From: Microcebus murinus
Lineage: Eukaryota; Chordata; Mammalia; Primates; Cheirogaleidae
Direction: 5' to 3'
Length of the DNA: 64,000 nucleotides
Assembly: GCF_040939455.1 (NCBI RefSeq)
Contig: NC_134136.1
Span: 99,684,014 to 99,748,013, forward strand
Made by a program: the position numbers and the translations under genes. Within the stretch, counting starts at the first letter, position 1; each line of letters opens with the position of its first letter. Shown here in pieces: positions 46,843 to 59,319 of this stretch. Below the pieces are notes generated by a model, which was not told the origin of the DNA, ran no database searches, and was given only the letters and a program-made list of their open reading frames with translations.

Positions 46843-47175
46843 GCCGGGCGTGGTGGCTCACGCCTGTAATCCTAGCTCTCTGGGAGGCCGAGGCGGGCGG
46901 ATTGCTCGAGGTCAGGAGTTCGAAACCAGCCTGAACAAGAGCGAGACCCCGTCTCTACTATAAAAATAGAAAGAAATTAATTGGCCAACTAATATATATA
47001 TATAAAAAATTAGCCGGGCATGGTGGTGCATGCCTGTAGTCCCAGCTACTCGGGAGGCTGAGGCAGAAGGATTGCTTGAGCCAGGAGATTGAGGTTGCTG
47101 TGAGCTAGGCTGACGCCATGGCACTCACTCTAGCCTAGGCAACAAAGCGAGACTCTGTCTCAAAAAAAAAAAAAA
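46843..47175 (+). mobile_element. Alu, strepsirrhine type, full length
   Basis: GCCGGGCGTGGTGGCTCACG to GCGAGACTCTGTCTC plus A tail, with the GAAATTAATTGGCCAACTAA linker. 15-bp duplications AATAGGCACAAATGG at 46828-46842 and 47176-47190. Confidence 0.97.
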
Positions 47176-47190
47176 AATAGGCACAAATGG

Positions 47191-47768
47191 AAAAAGGATC
47201 TCATGATACTGGCCTCACAGACTGTCTGTATTATACCACAGTAAAGGTGCTGCCATGGGTGCAGATTTATACCTTCTAAGAAGATCCTTTGCTCTTGTAG
47301 GAGTTGCTTTGGGAGCCTGGAGAAGTTCCCAAAAGGTTAGTAAGTGCCCGTGTAAGCACAAGAGGGAAAATTGAAAGAGAACCCCTGAAATTTCTTGCAA
47401 TGGTAGACACAGAAAAGGAGGCAAATGCCAAGTCTCTAATTTGCCTTCAGAACAGTGTAGAGAAAGCAACACAAAGAGAGGTAAGGGTGATCCAGCCCCC
47501 TTGTGTCAGGTGACTGGATATGTAATCAGCACTTGCTTTCCCATGCGCTGTCTGCCTCTGAGCTTGGGAATGGAAGAGAGGGATGCAAAACGCTCCCACC
47601 TGGTCCTTAGCAGATGGGAAAAATGGGCTGGGCTGACCACAGATGAACTGTAAAAGCCCCTAAGAACAGAGTCTCCAAAGTCACCATTTTGCTTTAGAAC
47701 GTTTATTATTTTACATTTCTCAAAATAACATGATAAAATTATAGGCAACATAAACAAGATTCAAGCTA
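47191..47768. other. Unique sequence between the two 99-bp copies
   Basis: Short frames on both strands without recognisable features. Confidence 0.45.
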
Positions 47769-47867
47769 TGTGAGTCTTTTAATTTAGGCAGAATTTAATG
47801 TGTAATTAAGATTAATTATACCATAATGGAATTGTAGACACATGATTATTGCATCATATTCCTTGCA
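47769..47867 (+). repeat. 99-bp direct repeat, copy 2
   Basis: Second copy of the segment at 46277-46375, 98 of 99 bases identical; the flanks differ on both sides. Confidence 0.95.
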
Positions 47868-48361
47868 GACATGCATCTCGCTTTTGCATCATTCTGGTTT
47901 CTCAGGTTGAGAAGCATGCTGAAATGCAGAGCCAATGGAACCTGGCTGCATTTTGCAGGATGTGTGTTACAAGGTTGTTTTAGAAGTTAATGTTTGGCAG
48001 TGCTCATTTCATAAGTATTTGAAATATGCCCAAATGTGATGGCCTTTTAAAAAATACTGTTTTTTTGAATTTGTTTTGAGGGAAAAATCAACCTTAAAAT
48101 ATCTCCATTAGAAGCTGAAAGCATTTGTGTGTGTTGTTATCAAGTTGAGTGTTTGGATTGTGTGTGAAGGTAAAAAGAATTTATTTCTTGCTCATAAATT
48201 CAAAATATGGGCAGGAGTCTGGAAATGTTTTAGAATAGGCCACTTCCTGAATAGAGGGGAAAATGGCAAGCAGTTTTGAATCTCCTATTAAAAAGAGAAA
48301 AAGAAATACAAAAAAGGAAATTCGAATATATACAATAGTACTTTATTTATTTATTTAATTT

Positions 48362-48736
<375 letters not shown>

Positions 48737-48943
48737 TAAACCTGTGTGATTAGACTTAGAGAATTTTTTAACATCAGTTTTCTTGGCTGTTATTTCAATA
48801 TTGAAAGAGAATGTTTCTCAAAAGTGAGTAAATTACAGATCCTTTAATTATATCCCTTTTTATTATGGAAGTTTTCAGCATACATATTCAGACCCTTTTA
48901 AAAGAAAAAAATTTTCTTGGACTCTAGTGTTGATATAAATTAT

Positions 48944-49230
48944 TATTTTTTGAGACAGGGTCTTACTCTTTTGCCCAGGCTTGAGGACAGTGGAGTTATC
49001 ATAGCTCAATATAGTCTTAAATTCCTGGGCTCAAGCAATCCTTCTGCCTCAGCCTCCTGAGTAGCTGGGACTACAGGCGCTTGCCACCATGGCCAGCTAA
49101 TTTTTCTATTTTTACTAGAGATGGGGTCTTGCTTTTGCTTAGGCTGATCTAAAACTCCTGACCTCAAGCAATCCTCCTGTCTTAGCCTGCCAAAGTGGTA
49201 GGATTACAGGTGTGAGCCACTATGGTCTGA
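48944..49230 (-). mobile_element. Old Alu (AluJ-like), antisense
   Basis: TTTTTTGAGACAGGGTCTTA, two arms, end GTGAGCCACTATGGTCTGA. No strepsirrhine linker. Confidence 0.88.
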
Positions 49231-49273
49231 TGTAAATTATTTTTATTATGTGCTAACATAAGATCAGTTATAA

Positions 49274-49586
<313 letters not shown>

Positions 49587-49908
49587 GACTCCTTCTGCTT
49601 ACAGCTCTTATGCAAGTAACAAGCCCAATAGCATATAGGAAACACTAGCAAATGTATACCCTATAACATTTAAATGAATAATCTTATAATAATTTAGAGT
49701 AAAGGATTATGTCATTTTTCTGATAACTACTTTTTAAGCTTAGCCATATTTTTTTTCACTAGGTCACCACAATCTGAGCCATCTTACTCTGGCTGAAATA
49801 ATTATTAATCCATCTGAAAACTAGAACACTGGGACAGGACAATAGCCTTTCATTATAAGGCAGACTGTCCAGGTGATCCAGAACATCCATTAAGATGACC
49901 ATCTAAAT

Positions 49909-50136
49909 CAGGGATCAGGACATTTTTTCTATAAAAGACAGGACCTGACAGTGAATACTTTAAGCATTGAGGGCCATATATAATCTCCCACAACTACTCA
50001 TCTCTGCCATTGTATTGTGAAATTGGCCATAGACAATACTTAATTGAATGGGTTTGGCTGTGTTCAGGTAAAACTTTAGTTACTAAAATAGGTGAAGGGT
50101 ATGATTTAGCCATAAGATGGCATTGGCTGACCCCTG
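49909..50136 (+). mobile_element. 228-bp hAT-type MER element
   Basis: Begins CAGGGATCAG and ends CTGACCCCTG. Interior TGGCCATAGACAATACTTAA and TTTGGCTGTGTTCAGG match a common nonautonomous hAT family. Decayed 8-bp duplication ATCTAAAT / ATCTAGAA. Confidence 0.8.
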
Positions 50137-50260
50137 ATCTAGAAGAAAATATATACGGTTAAAAAATCTTGGGAGGATCTTTATAGATCCCCATTTGAAA
50201 AATAATCTATACCCCAAATTTCTGGGAGCCTCTGTATAAGTGGGATGTGTGTATGTATTT

Positions 50261-52117
50261 TTTTTATTTCGGCATATTATGGGGGTACAGATTTTAAGGT
50301 TTCAATAAATGCCCATTCCCCCACTCCCCTCACAAGTCTGAGTCTCCAGCATGACCATCCCCAGATGCTGCACATCTCACTCATTATATATGTATATACC
50401 CACCCCCCGCCCCCCTCCCACCTGTCCAATACCCTATTACTGTAGTACCTATGTGTCTACTTAGGTGCTGCTCAATTAATACCAATTTGCTGGTGAGTAT
50501 ATGTGGTGCTTGTTTTTCCATTCTTGGGAAATTTCACTTAATAGTATGGGTTCCAGCTCTAACCAGGAAAATATAAGATGTGCTGTATCACCATTGTTTC
50601 TTAGAGCTGAATAGTACTCCATGGTATACATATACCACATTTTATTAATCCATTCTTGGATTGATGGGCACTTGGGCTGTTTCCACAGCCTTGCAATTAT
50701 GAATTGTGTTGCTATAAACATTCGAGTGCAGGTGTCTTTTTTGTAGAGTGTCATTGGATCATTTGGGTAGATGCCCAGCAATGGGATTGCTGGATCAAAT
50801 GGTAGATTCACTTGTATCGCTTTAAGGTATCTCCATATTGCTTTCCACAGAGGTTGAACTAGTTTGCAGTCCCACCAGCAGTGTAGGAGTGTTCCTCTCT
50901 CTACGCATCCACGCCAGCATTTATTGTTTGGAGACTTTTTGATAAAGGCCATTCTCACTGGAGTTAAGTGATATCTCATTGTGGTTTTGATTTGCATTTC
51001 CCCGATGATTAGAGATGTTGAGCATTTTTTCATATGTTTGTTGGCCATTCTTCTGTCTTCTTTAGAAAAGTTTCTGTTCAAGTCTTTTGCCCACTTTTTA
51101 ATAGGGTTATTTGATTTTTTCTTGTTGCTTTTCATGAGTTCTAAGTATATTCTAGTTATCAGCCCCTTATCGGATGCGTAGGATGCAAAAATTTTCTCCC
51201 ATTCTGTAGGTTGTCTGTTTACTTTCATGACTGTTTCTTCGGCTGTGCAGAAGCTTTTTAGTTTGATCATGTCCCATTTATTTATTTTTGTTGCTGCTGT
51301 CATTGCCTTTGGGGACTTCTTCATAAACTCTTTGCCTAGGCTGATGTCTAGAAGAGTGTTTCCAACATTTTCCTCTAGAATTCTAATAGTTTCATACCTT
51401 AGGTTTAAGTCTGTTATCCAGTGTGAGTTGATTTTTGTGAGAGGTGAAAGGTGTGGGTCCTGTTTTAGCCTTCTACAGGTGGCTATCCAGTTTTCCCAGC
51501 ACCATTTATTGAAAAGGGATTCTTTTCCCCATCGTATGTTTTTGTCTGCTTTGTCAAAGATTAGATGGCTATATGAGGATGGTTTTATATCAGGATCTCA
51601 CATCTGTTCCACTGGTCAATATTCCTATTTTTGTGCCAATACTATATTGATTTAATTACTACAGCTTTGTAGTATAGTTTGATATCTGGCATATTAATGC
51701 CTCCCATTTTGTTTTTGTTGCCTAGAATTGCTTTTGATATTCGGGGTCTTCTTTGGTTCCATACCAAGCGTAAAATTATTTTTTCTATATCTGTGAAGAA
51801 TGCTGATGGGATTTTAATAGGTATTGCATTGAATCTGTAGATCAGTTTGGGTAGTACAGACATTTTGATGATGTTGAGTCTGCCGATCCACGAGCATAGT
51901 ATGGATTTCCATCTGTTTACATCCTCTGCTATTTCCTTCCTCAGTGTTTCATAGTTCTCCCTGTAGAGAACTTTACCTCCTTGGTTAAGTATATTCCTAG
52001 GTACTTTAATTTCTTTGTTGCTATTGTGAAGGGAATTGAGTCTTTGATTTGGTTCTCAATTAGATTGTTGTTGGCGTATATGAATGCCTCTAATTTCTGT
52101 GTATTGATTTTGTATCC
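50261..52117 (-). mobile_element. 5'-truncated L1 with intact target-site duplication
   Basis: Minus-strand L1 3' part. A 282-codon open frame at 50476-51324 is the ORF2p C-terminus, with L1-typical phrases [55 protein letters not shown] and [14 protein letters not shown]. Further 5' ORF2 remnants lie to about 51.9 kb. Duplications TGTGTGTATGTATTT sit at 50246-50260 and 52118-52132. The left end carries the T-run complement of the poly(A) tail. Too truncated to move. Confidence 0.95.
50476..51324 (-). pseudogene. L1 ORF2 C-terminal fragment (open frame)
   Basis: Contains the Cys-rich C-terminal part of ORF2p ([19 protein letters not shown]) used for RNA binding in the family. Only the C-terminal part of a protein of about 1270 residues remains; endonuclease and reverse transcriptase are absent from this frame. 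Preserved reading frame suggests a relatively recent insertion. Confidence 0.9.
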
Positions 52118-52161
52118 TGTGTGTATGTATTTTAAATTAGGTTTTCAAAAATTATGCAAGT

Positions 52162-52520
52162 GGCTGGGCGCGGTGGCTCACGCCTGTAATCCTAGCATTC
52201 TGGGAGGCTGAGGTGGGCGGATTGCTCGAGGTCAGGAGTTCGAAACCAGCCTGAGCAAGAGCAAGACCCCATCTCTACTATAAATAGAAAGAAATTAAAT
52301 GGCCAACTAATATATAAATAGAAAGAAATTAATTGGCCAACTAATATATATATAAAAAATTAGCCAGGCATGGTGTCCCATGCCTGTAGTCCCAGCTACT
52401 TGGGAGGCTGAGGCAGCAGGATTGCTTTTAGCCTTGGAGTTTGAGGTTGCTGTAAGCTAGGCTGACGCCATGGCACTCACTCTAGCTTAGGCAACAAAGC
52501 GAGACTCTGTCTCAAAAAAA
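52162..52520 (+). mobile_element. Alu, strepsirrhine type, with duplicated linker
   Basis: GGCTGGGCGCGGTGGCTCAC to GCGAGACTCTGTCTC. The AATAGAAAGAAATTAA...GGCCAACTAATATATA linker is present twice in tandem. Duplications AAAAATTATGCAAGT at 52147-52161 and 52521-52535. Confidence 0.95.
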
Positions 52521-52709
52521 AAAAATTATGCAAGTAAAATGTTCTTATTTTGACAAGTGAAAAAATTCAGAGATACATAAAGAAATGTTATTAATCTTTC
52601 CTTCACTCCCTCCATTCTCACCATCCTCAGATAAACAGTATTAATAAGTTAATTCACAATTAATAATTTTCTTCACTAGTGGACATATTTATAAAAATAT
52701 ATAGATTAG

Positions 52710-53123
<414 letters not shown>

Positions 53124-53199
53124 CTACACATGTTTCTCAGCTTTCTTTTTAAATTAGACAATATACCATCTATCCATCCAGGCCAACAGACATAGATCT

Positions 53200-54060
53200 T
53201 TTCTTTCCTTCAATTTTTATTGTGAAAAATTGAAATAATAGTATAGTATAATAATGAATAGCTATATAACCTTCGTCTAGATTCAGTCATTGTTAACATT
53301 TTTCTGTGTTTGTGCTTGTGCTTCCTCCCCCCATTTGTCAGGTTAAGCCATGTAAAATTGCCAATATTCAATTGTTTTTGACATATAAAATGGCAATTTG
53401 ATAACAGTGCAATCTAATATTTAGTTTTTTTTCTGAATCTCTTGAGACAGAGTAAATGGGAGTTTGTGATACTTCATCCATAAAAACCATAGCATGCATT
53501 GCCTAAAAAATAAGGACCTTTTAGTACATACCCGCAAGCCCATTATCATACTATTAAAAATAAAAAAAATTCCCTTATATCTTATATCCAGTTTATATTC
53601 AGATTTCCCCCATTGTGCCTAAAATCTCTTTATAGCTACTTTTTAAAGAATCAGAATCCAATGAAACTTCACACATTACAGTTCATTTTGTGCCTCTTTA
53701 GTCTCATTTAATTTAGGATAGTTCTCTACCTTTTTTCCCTCTTAACCTTGACCTTTAGATGGGACCAGGTCAATTGTCTTATAGATTATCCCACATTGTG
53801 TATTTGTCTGATTATTTCCTCAGGGTGTTGCTTAACTTGTTTCTCTATTTCTTGTGTTTTCTGGAAGCCCAAGTTAAGTCTAAAGGTTTGGTTAGATTTA
53901 GATTTGGTTATATTTGGCAAAACATATTCGGCAAGAATATTTCATAGATGCTTCTGTGTACTTCTATTATATAACATCAGGAGGCATATGAATATCAGTC
54001 TGTCCCACTGTAAGTAGTTTGATAACCTGGTTAAGGTAGTGATCACTAAATCTCTTTTAT
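53200..54060 (-). mobile_element. Old L1 (L1M-type) 3' sequence
   Basis: ATTCAGTCATTGTTAACATT, TTTAGTCTCATTTAATTTAG and AACCTTGACCTTTAG are typical of L1M 3' regions. Diverged; limits approximate. Confidence 0.55.
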
Positions 54061-54104
54061 TATAAAGATATGCCTTTTTCCTTAATTTTTTTTAATTTTT
54101 AAAA

Positions 54105-54228
54105 AACTTTTTAGAGATGGGGTCTTGCTATGTTGCCCATGGACTTGAACTCCTGGGCTCACATGATCCCCCTACCTCAGCCTCCCTAGTAGCTGGGACT
54201 ATAGGTGTGTGCCACCATGCCCACCTCA
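54105..54228 (-). mobile_element. Alu monomer (FLAM/FRAM-like), antisense
   Basis: TTAGAGATGGGGTCTTGCTA, one arm, ending GTGTGCCACCATGCCCACCT. Confidence 0.8.
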
Positions 54229-54234
54229 GTGTTC

Positions 54235-55330
54235 TTTTAAGATAAGTGTAATATTACATTGTATGGCCTGTTTATATGAATAATTGTGAATAAACAAACT
54301 ATAGTTTATTCAAACATTCCTGTATTGGTGGAGATTCCATTTATTTCCATTTTCTTTTGCTATTGAAATGTCTTACTGAGAAATCTTGTATTTAAGTATT
54401 GATGCTTTTATTTCTGTGGAATAGATTTTCTAATGTGGATAGAGAACCATGCATATTTTTAATTTTAACATTTATTTATTTATTTGACATTTAAAAATTT
54501 TATTTGACATTACAAAATTTCCAACAAATTGGTAACATATTTCTACCAACAGTACACTAGAGTGTCTGTTTCCCCAAATCTTCAATATTTGGATATAATT
54601 AGCTTTTAGTCCCTACCCTCCAAGTCTGATGGGTAAAAACCCATATTTTATTTTGCATTTCTGTGACTACTAATCAGAGTGTGTAACCTATTATATAATT
54701 TTTGGCTATTTAGATTTCTTCTTTTATTATAACTCTTTGCCTATTTCCCCAAATATTTTACCTTATTTATGGCTCTTTTACTGTGTAAAACTTAGTATTT
54801 AAAAAATGTAGCCAAATATGTCTATCTTTGCCTTTATGGTTCCTCAGCTACCTATCTTGTTTCAGAAGGTCTCTGCACACTAAGATAATATAAAATTATC
54901 CTAAATTCTCTTTTCTTATTATGTGATATGAAATAAAGGCCTAGTTTTGCTTCCTTTTGAATAGCTAGCAATTACCTCAGTGTCATATATTAAATAATCC
55001 ATCCTTTTGGCAAGGATTTGAAATTCCACCTTTGTTGAAATTTAAATTTGTGGAAATTCTACCTTTGTGGAATTTGTGCTCATATAGTGAGTTCTTAGAT
55101 ATGTTTGGATTTATTTCTGACCTCTCTATTCTCTTCTACTGATTTGTTTATCTATCTCTACACTACTACCATCCTGTTTTTATTTTAATATTTTTAAAGT
55201 AATTTTTAATATTGGGTAAGGAAGCTTTTACTATTATTCACCTTAAAAATATCTGGGCAATCAATTTATAGCCATTTATTCTTCCATATGAACTTTAAAA
55301 TCATTTTCCCTCATTCCCAACTCAGCGCCT
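54235..55330 (-). mobile_element. Old L1 (L1M-type) fragments, probable
   Basis: Phrases such as TGCATTTCTGTGACTACTAA, ACTCTTTGCCTATTTCCC and TTTAGGATTCTGGTTGGGAT-like resemble antisense old L1 3' sequence. Strongly diverged. Confidence 0.45.
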
Positions 55331-55354
55331 TAGGATTCTGGTTGGGATTGTATT

Positions 55355-55500
55355 AAGTCCATATACAAATATATATATAAATGTGTTTATATATACATAT
55401 ATAATACATTTGGGAGAAATTCACATTTTAGTGATGAGATAAATGTGTATATATTTATGCATATGTATGAATGTGTATTATATATGTATATAATAAATTT
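55355..55500 (+). repeat. AT-rich TATATA/TATGTA simple sequence
   Basis: Imperfect ATATATAA and TGTATATA repeats. Confidence 0.7.
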
Positions 55501-56279
55501 AGGAAGGATTGACCTATTAATTATCAACCATATGACATTGAAATGGTATCAAAGCCTTGATCTTGGTGAATTTCTTACTAAAAATACTCTCCCCTCACTG
55601 ATGAGGCCCAAAACTCAGAGAAATTTGGAGTTTTAGCCCAGAAGACAAAATTAAAAGATTTGGGTGTCATTGGAGTGCAGTTTTCTTTTGAATTGTAAAA
55701 GGTAAAGTGTTTTTCTGCCTGCTATGGGAATAAAAGTGTATCAGTGTATTTCTGTAATGTGTCAGTAATGTATTCCCAGGTGTGCTTGAAAACCTGTCTC
55801 GATACTATTAATGTCTTAGTAAATCCATTTTCATCTGTCACACTATAGTGTATCCTCTCTGTGTCGCCTGCAACATACAAATATTCATTTTCTTCAAATT
55901 AGAGACTTTTAGCATGGGTCAAATACCGTTATAGTGAACTCTGCAGGTGTGTCAAATGCTTCCTGTATCATTTGGTGTGCAATGGGAATCTCCTTTCCAG
56001 TTCACACATCCTGTGTTGCTTACAGCTCAGGGGCTGGGGATGGCACAGTATGGATGTAGAACCCTCCCAGGGAGCCAGGATTTCTGCCATCAGCAGCAGC
56101 AGGACTTCTCTGGCTGTAGCTTTTCCAATTCCACCTGCTTTGCTGTCAGGGCCACTGACCTTGAATAAAGCACTCAAGAGCCTTAGGCAGGAATTTAGCA
56201 AGTGTGGATTAAGCTGGATTTGTTAGGAAGTGATATGAATGTTCTATTTCTAGATAGCCAATCAGAGGGAAGGGAGAAG
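55501..56279. other. Unique sequence, no gene seen
   Basis: Short overlapping frames on both strands at 55.95-56.2 kb without family features. Confidence 0.45.
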
Positions 56280-56520
56280 CTAAAGACTGTGGGCCTACCA
56301 TGCCTGGTTTGAATCCCAGCTCTATCACCCCTTGGCAGTGCCAGCTTGGATATGTGACTGAAACCACCCAGTACCTCAGTTTCCTCATCTGCAAAGTAGA
56401 GATTAAAATGGTACTAAAATTATGGGACTACTGTGAGGATTAAAGGACCTGAAATATATAATGCATTTGAAACCATGTCTGGCATACAATAAGTACTTTG
56501 TAAGCATTTGCTATATTATT
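56280..56520 (+). mobile_element. MIR SINE, nearly full length
   Basis: TGGTTTGAATCCCAGCTCTA, GTACCTCAGTTTCCTCATCT, ATTATGGGACTACTGTGAGG, TCTGGCATACAATAAGTACT follow MIR order end to end. Confidence 0.88.
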
Positions 56521-56970
56521 ATTGTTTCTTGAGGGAGAAATTGGACACAAAAGCTTGGATTATAAGGGAAAAGCAGGAAGGATGCAGGGGGTGAAGGTAT
56601 CAGATAGGTGCACAGAGCTTTAGAATAGGCTTCTATTCCAGGGGAGACCTAGGGTATAAAGCAAGACATCGAGATAGAAGTGCTGTTTTATGGGTGACTC
56701 CTGGAAGGACTAGGGGAGAACTAAAATGCCCAAAGCTGTTTGTGCCTAGTTATCACCATAGTCACTCTAGATCCTGGGTTGATAGTAGCATAACCTATTC
56801 TAGACCTCACCTGCTGAGGTTCTGGCCAGCATTGGCTAAATTACTGGCTGAATTATTCAAATTAAAGGACATCAGTGGGCTGACCTGGAAAATGTATGGC
56901 AGAATATAAATCAATCTCTTCTTCCTCCTCTCCCTTTTTTTATTTTTTAAATTAAAAAATTTCTTTTTTT

Positions 56971-57250
56971 AGAGATGGCGTCTCACTATGTTGCCCAGGC
57001 TGGAGCACAGTAGCTATTCACAGGCATGATCCTGCTACTGACCTGCTCTGTTTTGACCTGGGCCGGTTCACCTCCACTTAGGCAACCTGGTGGTTCCTCC
57101 CTTCCAGGAGGTCACCATATTGATGCTGAACTTAGTGTGGACACTTGAACAACATAGCACACTCTAGCCCAAAACTCCTGGGCTCTAGCAATCCTCCTGC
57201 CTCAGACTCCAGAGTAGATAGGCTTATTGGTGTGTGCCATTATGCCCAGC
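56971..57250 (-). pseudogene. 7SL (SRP RNA) retropseudogene
   Basis: The interior is the S domain absent from Alu: reading plus, TTCACAGGCATGATCCTGCT, CTGCTCTGTTTTGACCTGGG, CCGGTTCACCTCCACTTAGG, CAACCTGGTGGTTCCTCCCT and GGTCACCATATTGATGCTGA are the complement of human-like 7SL RNA. Both Alu-domain ends are present and a T-run at 56962-56970 is the complement of a poly(A) tail. About 280 of 300 nt are covered with many substitutions, so it is a retroposed dead copy. Confidence 0.92.
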
Positions 57251-57439
57251 TTCTCTTGCTTTTTTTAATAGAAAATTTCTAGTATCTAAAAGTACAGCAA
57301 CTAGCATAATAAATTTTCATGAACCCATAACTTATCTTTAACAGTTACTAGCTCTTGTTTTATTCTTACCCTCATTTATTTCCTTACCCTGAAAATACCA
57401 GACATCACTACATCTGCATTTCTAAAAGATAAGGACTAT

Positions 57440-57776
57440 TTTTTTTTTTTTTTTTTTTTTAGACAGAGTCTCACTTTGTTGCCCAGGCTAGAGTGAGTGC
57501 CGTGGCGTCATCCTTGATCACAGCAACCTCAAACTCCTGGGCTCAAACAATCCTGCTGCCTCAGCCTCCCGAGTAGCTGGGACTACAGGCATGCACCACT
57601 ATGCCTGGCTGATTTTTTCTATGTATATTAGTTGGCCAATTAATTTCTTTCTATTTATAGTAGAGACGGGGTCTTGCTCTTGCTCAGGCTGGTTTTGAAC
57701 TCCTGACCTCGAGCAATCTGCCTGCCTCGGCCTCCCAGAGTGCTAGGATTATAGGCATGAGCCACCATACCAGGCC
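57440..57776 (-). mobile_element. Alu, strepsirrhine type, antisense
   Basis: T20 head, GTCTCACTTTGTTGCCCAGG to GAGCCACCATACCAGGCC with the TTGGCCAATTAATTTCTTTC linker. Duplication AGGACTATTTTT starts at 57432 and 57777. Confidence 0.95.
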
Positions 57777-57796
57777 AGGACTATTTTTTATTGTAG

Positions 57797-57799
<3 letters not shown>

Positions 57800-57852
<53 letters not shown>
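57800..57852 (+). repeat. (TA)26 microsatellite
   Basis: Uninterrupted TA run of about 52 bases. Confidence 0.97.
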
Positions 57853-57857
<5 letters not shown>

Positions 57858-58680
57858 AAATATCTCACTTAAACTATTTTAGGTGTATAGTTCAGTGGCA
57901 TTAAGTACATTCACATTGTTGTGCTACCATCACCACCATCTATCTTCAGAACTTCTTCATTAACCTCAATAAAAACTTGGTACCCATTAAGCAATACTCC
58001 CCACTTCCCCCTCCCCCCAGTCCCTGGTACTTACCATTCTACTTCTGTCTCTAAGAATTTGACTATTCTACCTTATAAATGTAATCCTATGATATTTGTC
58101 CTTTTCGTGTCTGGCTTATTTTACTTATCATAATGTTTTCAAGGTTTATCTATGATGTAACATGCATCAAAATTTCACTCCTTTATAAGGCTGAATAATA
58201 ATTCCATTGTATATATATATCATAAGGATTTTTTAAAGTATAAGCATAATACCATAATCACACCTACAGAACAATAATTTCTTAAAATCATCAAATATTC
58301 AGTCAATATTTAAATGTCCCTAACTGTGCCATAAACATGTTTTTTTAACAGTCTGATTGTTTGAATCAGGAGTCAAATAAGGTCCATTCATTGCAATTTG
58401 TGATATCTTTTATTTCTCTTTTAATCCACAAATACCTTAACATTTTCAAAATTTCCAATGTATTTTTTGAAGAATCTCAGTTGTTTGACCTGTAGAATTT
58501 TCCAGAGTCTAGGTTTTGCCAGTTGCATCTCTATATCGTCCTTTAACATCTTCTTTTATCCCCTGTATTTCCTATAAATTAGTATTTAGATATAGAGGCT
58601 TGCTCAGATTCATGTTTGATTCTTTGACAAGAAGGTTTCATAAGGAGTGTTATATACAAGAGGCATATAGTATTTGGTGG
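57853..58680 (-). mobile_element. Old L1 (L1M-type) 3' sequence
   Basis: AGTTCAGTGGCATTAAGTAC, ATTCACATTGTTGTGCTACC, CCATCACCACCATCTATCTT, GCTGAATAATAATTCCATTG, then AAATAAGGTCCATTCATTGC, all common in antisense L1M 3' DNA. The Alu at 57440 and TA run sit at its edge. Confidence 0.65.
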
Positions 58681-58694
58681 TTTCTCTTTCTGTG

Positions 58695-58938
58695 ATGTTA
58701 GCAGCATGATCATAGCTTACTGTAGCCTTGAATAACTGAACTTTAGTGATCTTCCTGCCTCAGACTCCTGAGTAGCTGTGACTACAGGTGTGTGCCACCA
58801 TGCCCAGCTAATTTTTAAATTTTTTGTAGAGATGGGGACTATGTTGCCCAAGCTGGTCTTGAACTCCTGACCTCAAGCGATCCTCCCACCTTGGTCCCCA
58901 AAGCACTGGGATTAAGCATGAGCAACTGCACCAGGCTT
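58695..58938 (-). mobile_element. Old Alu fragment, antisense
   Basis: ATGATCATAGCTTACTGTAG to GAGCAACTGCACCAGGCT, diverged, with AluJ-like arms. Confidence 0.8.
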
Positions 58939-58972
58939 GTATGTGAATTCTTATAAAGCCTCTTTTATTGGT

Positions 58973-59315
58973 GGGGCATGGTGTAATCCTCACGCCTGTA
59001 ATCCTAGCACTCTGGGAGGCTGAGGCGGGCAGATTGCTTGAGGTCAGGAGTTTGATACCAGCCTGAGCAAGAGCGAGACCCCATCTCTACTATAAATACA
59101 AAGAAATTAATTGGCCAACTAATATATATAGAAAAAATTAGCCAGGCATGGTGGCGCATGCCTGTAGTCCCAGCCACTCATAAGGCTGAGGCAGCAGGAT
59201 TGATTGAGCCCAGGAGTTTGAGTTATGAGCTAGGCTGATGCCACGGCACTCACTCTAGCCTGGGCAACAAAGTGAGACTCTGTCTCAAAAATAAATAAAT
59301 AAATAAATAAATAAA
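58973..59315 (+). mobile_element. Alu, strepsirrhine type, with (AAAT)n tail
   Basis: GGGGCATGGTGTAATCCTCA to GTGAGACTCTGTCTC then six AAAT units. Linker GAAATTAATTGGCCAACTAA. Flanking duplication CCTCTTTTATT on both sides. Confidence 0.95.
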
Positions 59316-59319
59316 ACCT

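Noticed and set aside
46472..46963. 163-codon plus ORF
   Set aside because: Its last third is Alu sequence and the rest has no homology I can recognise.
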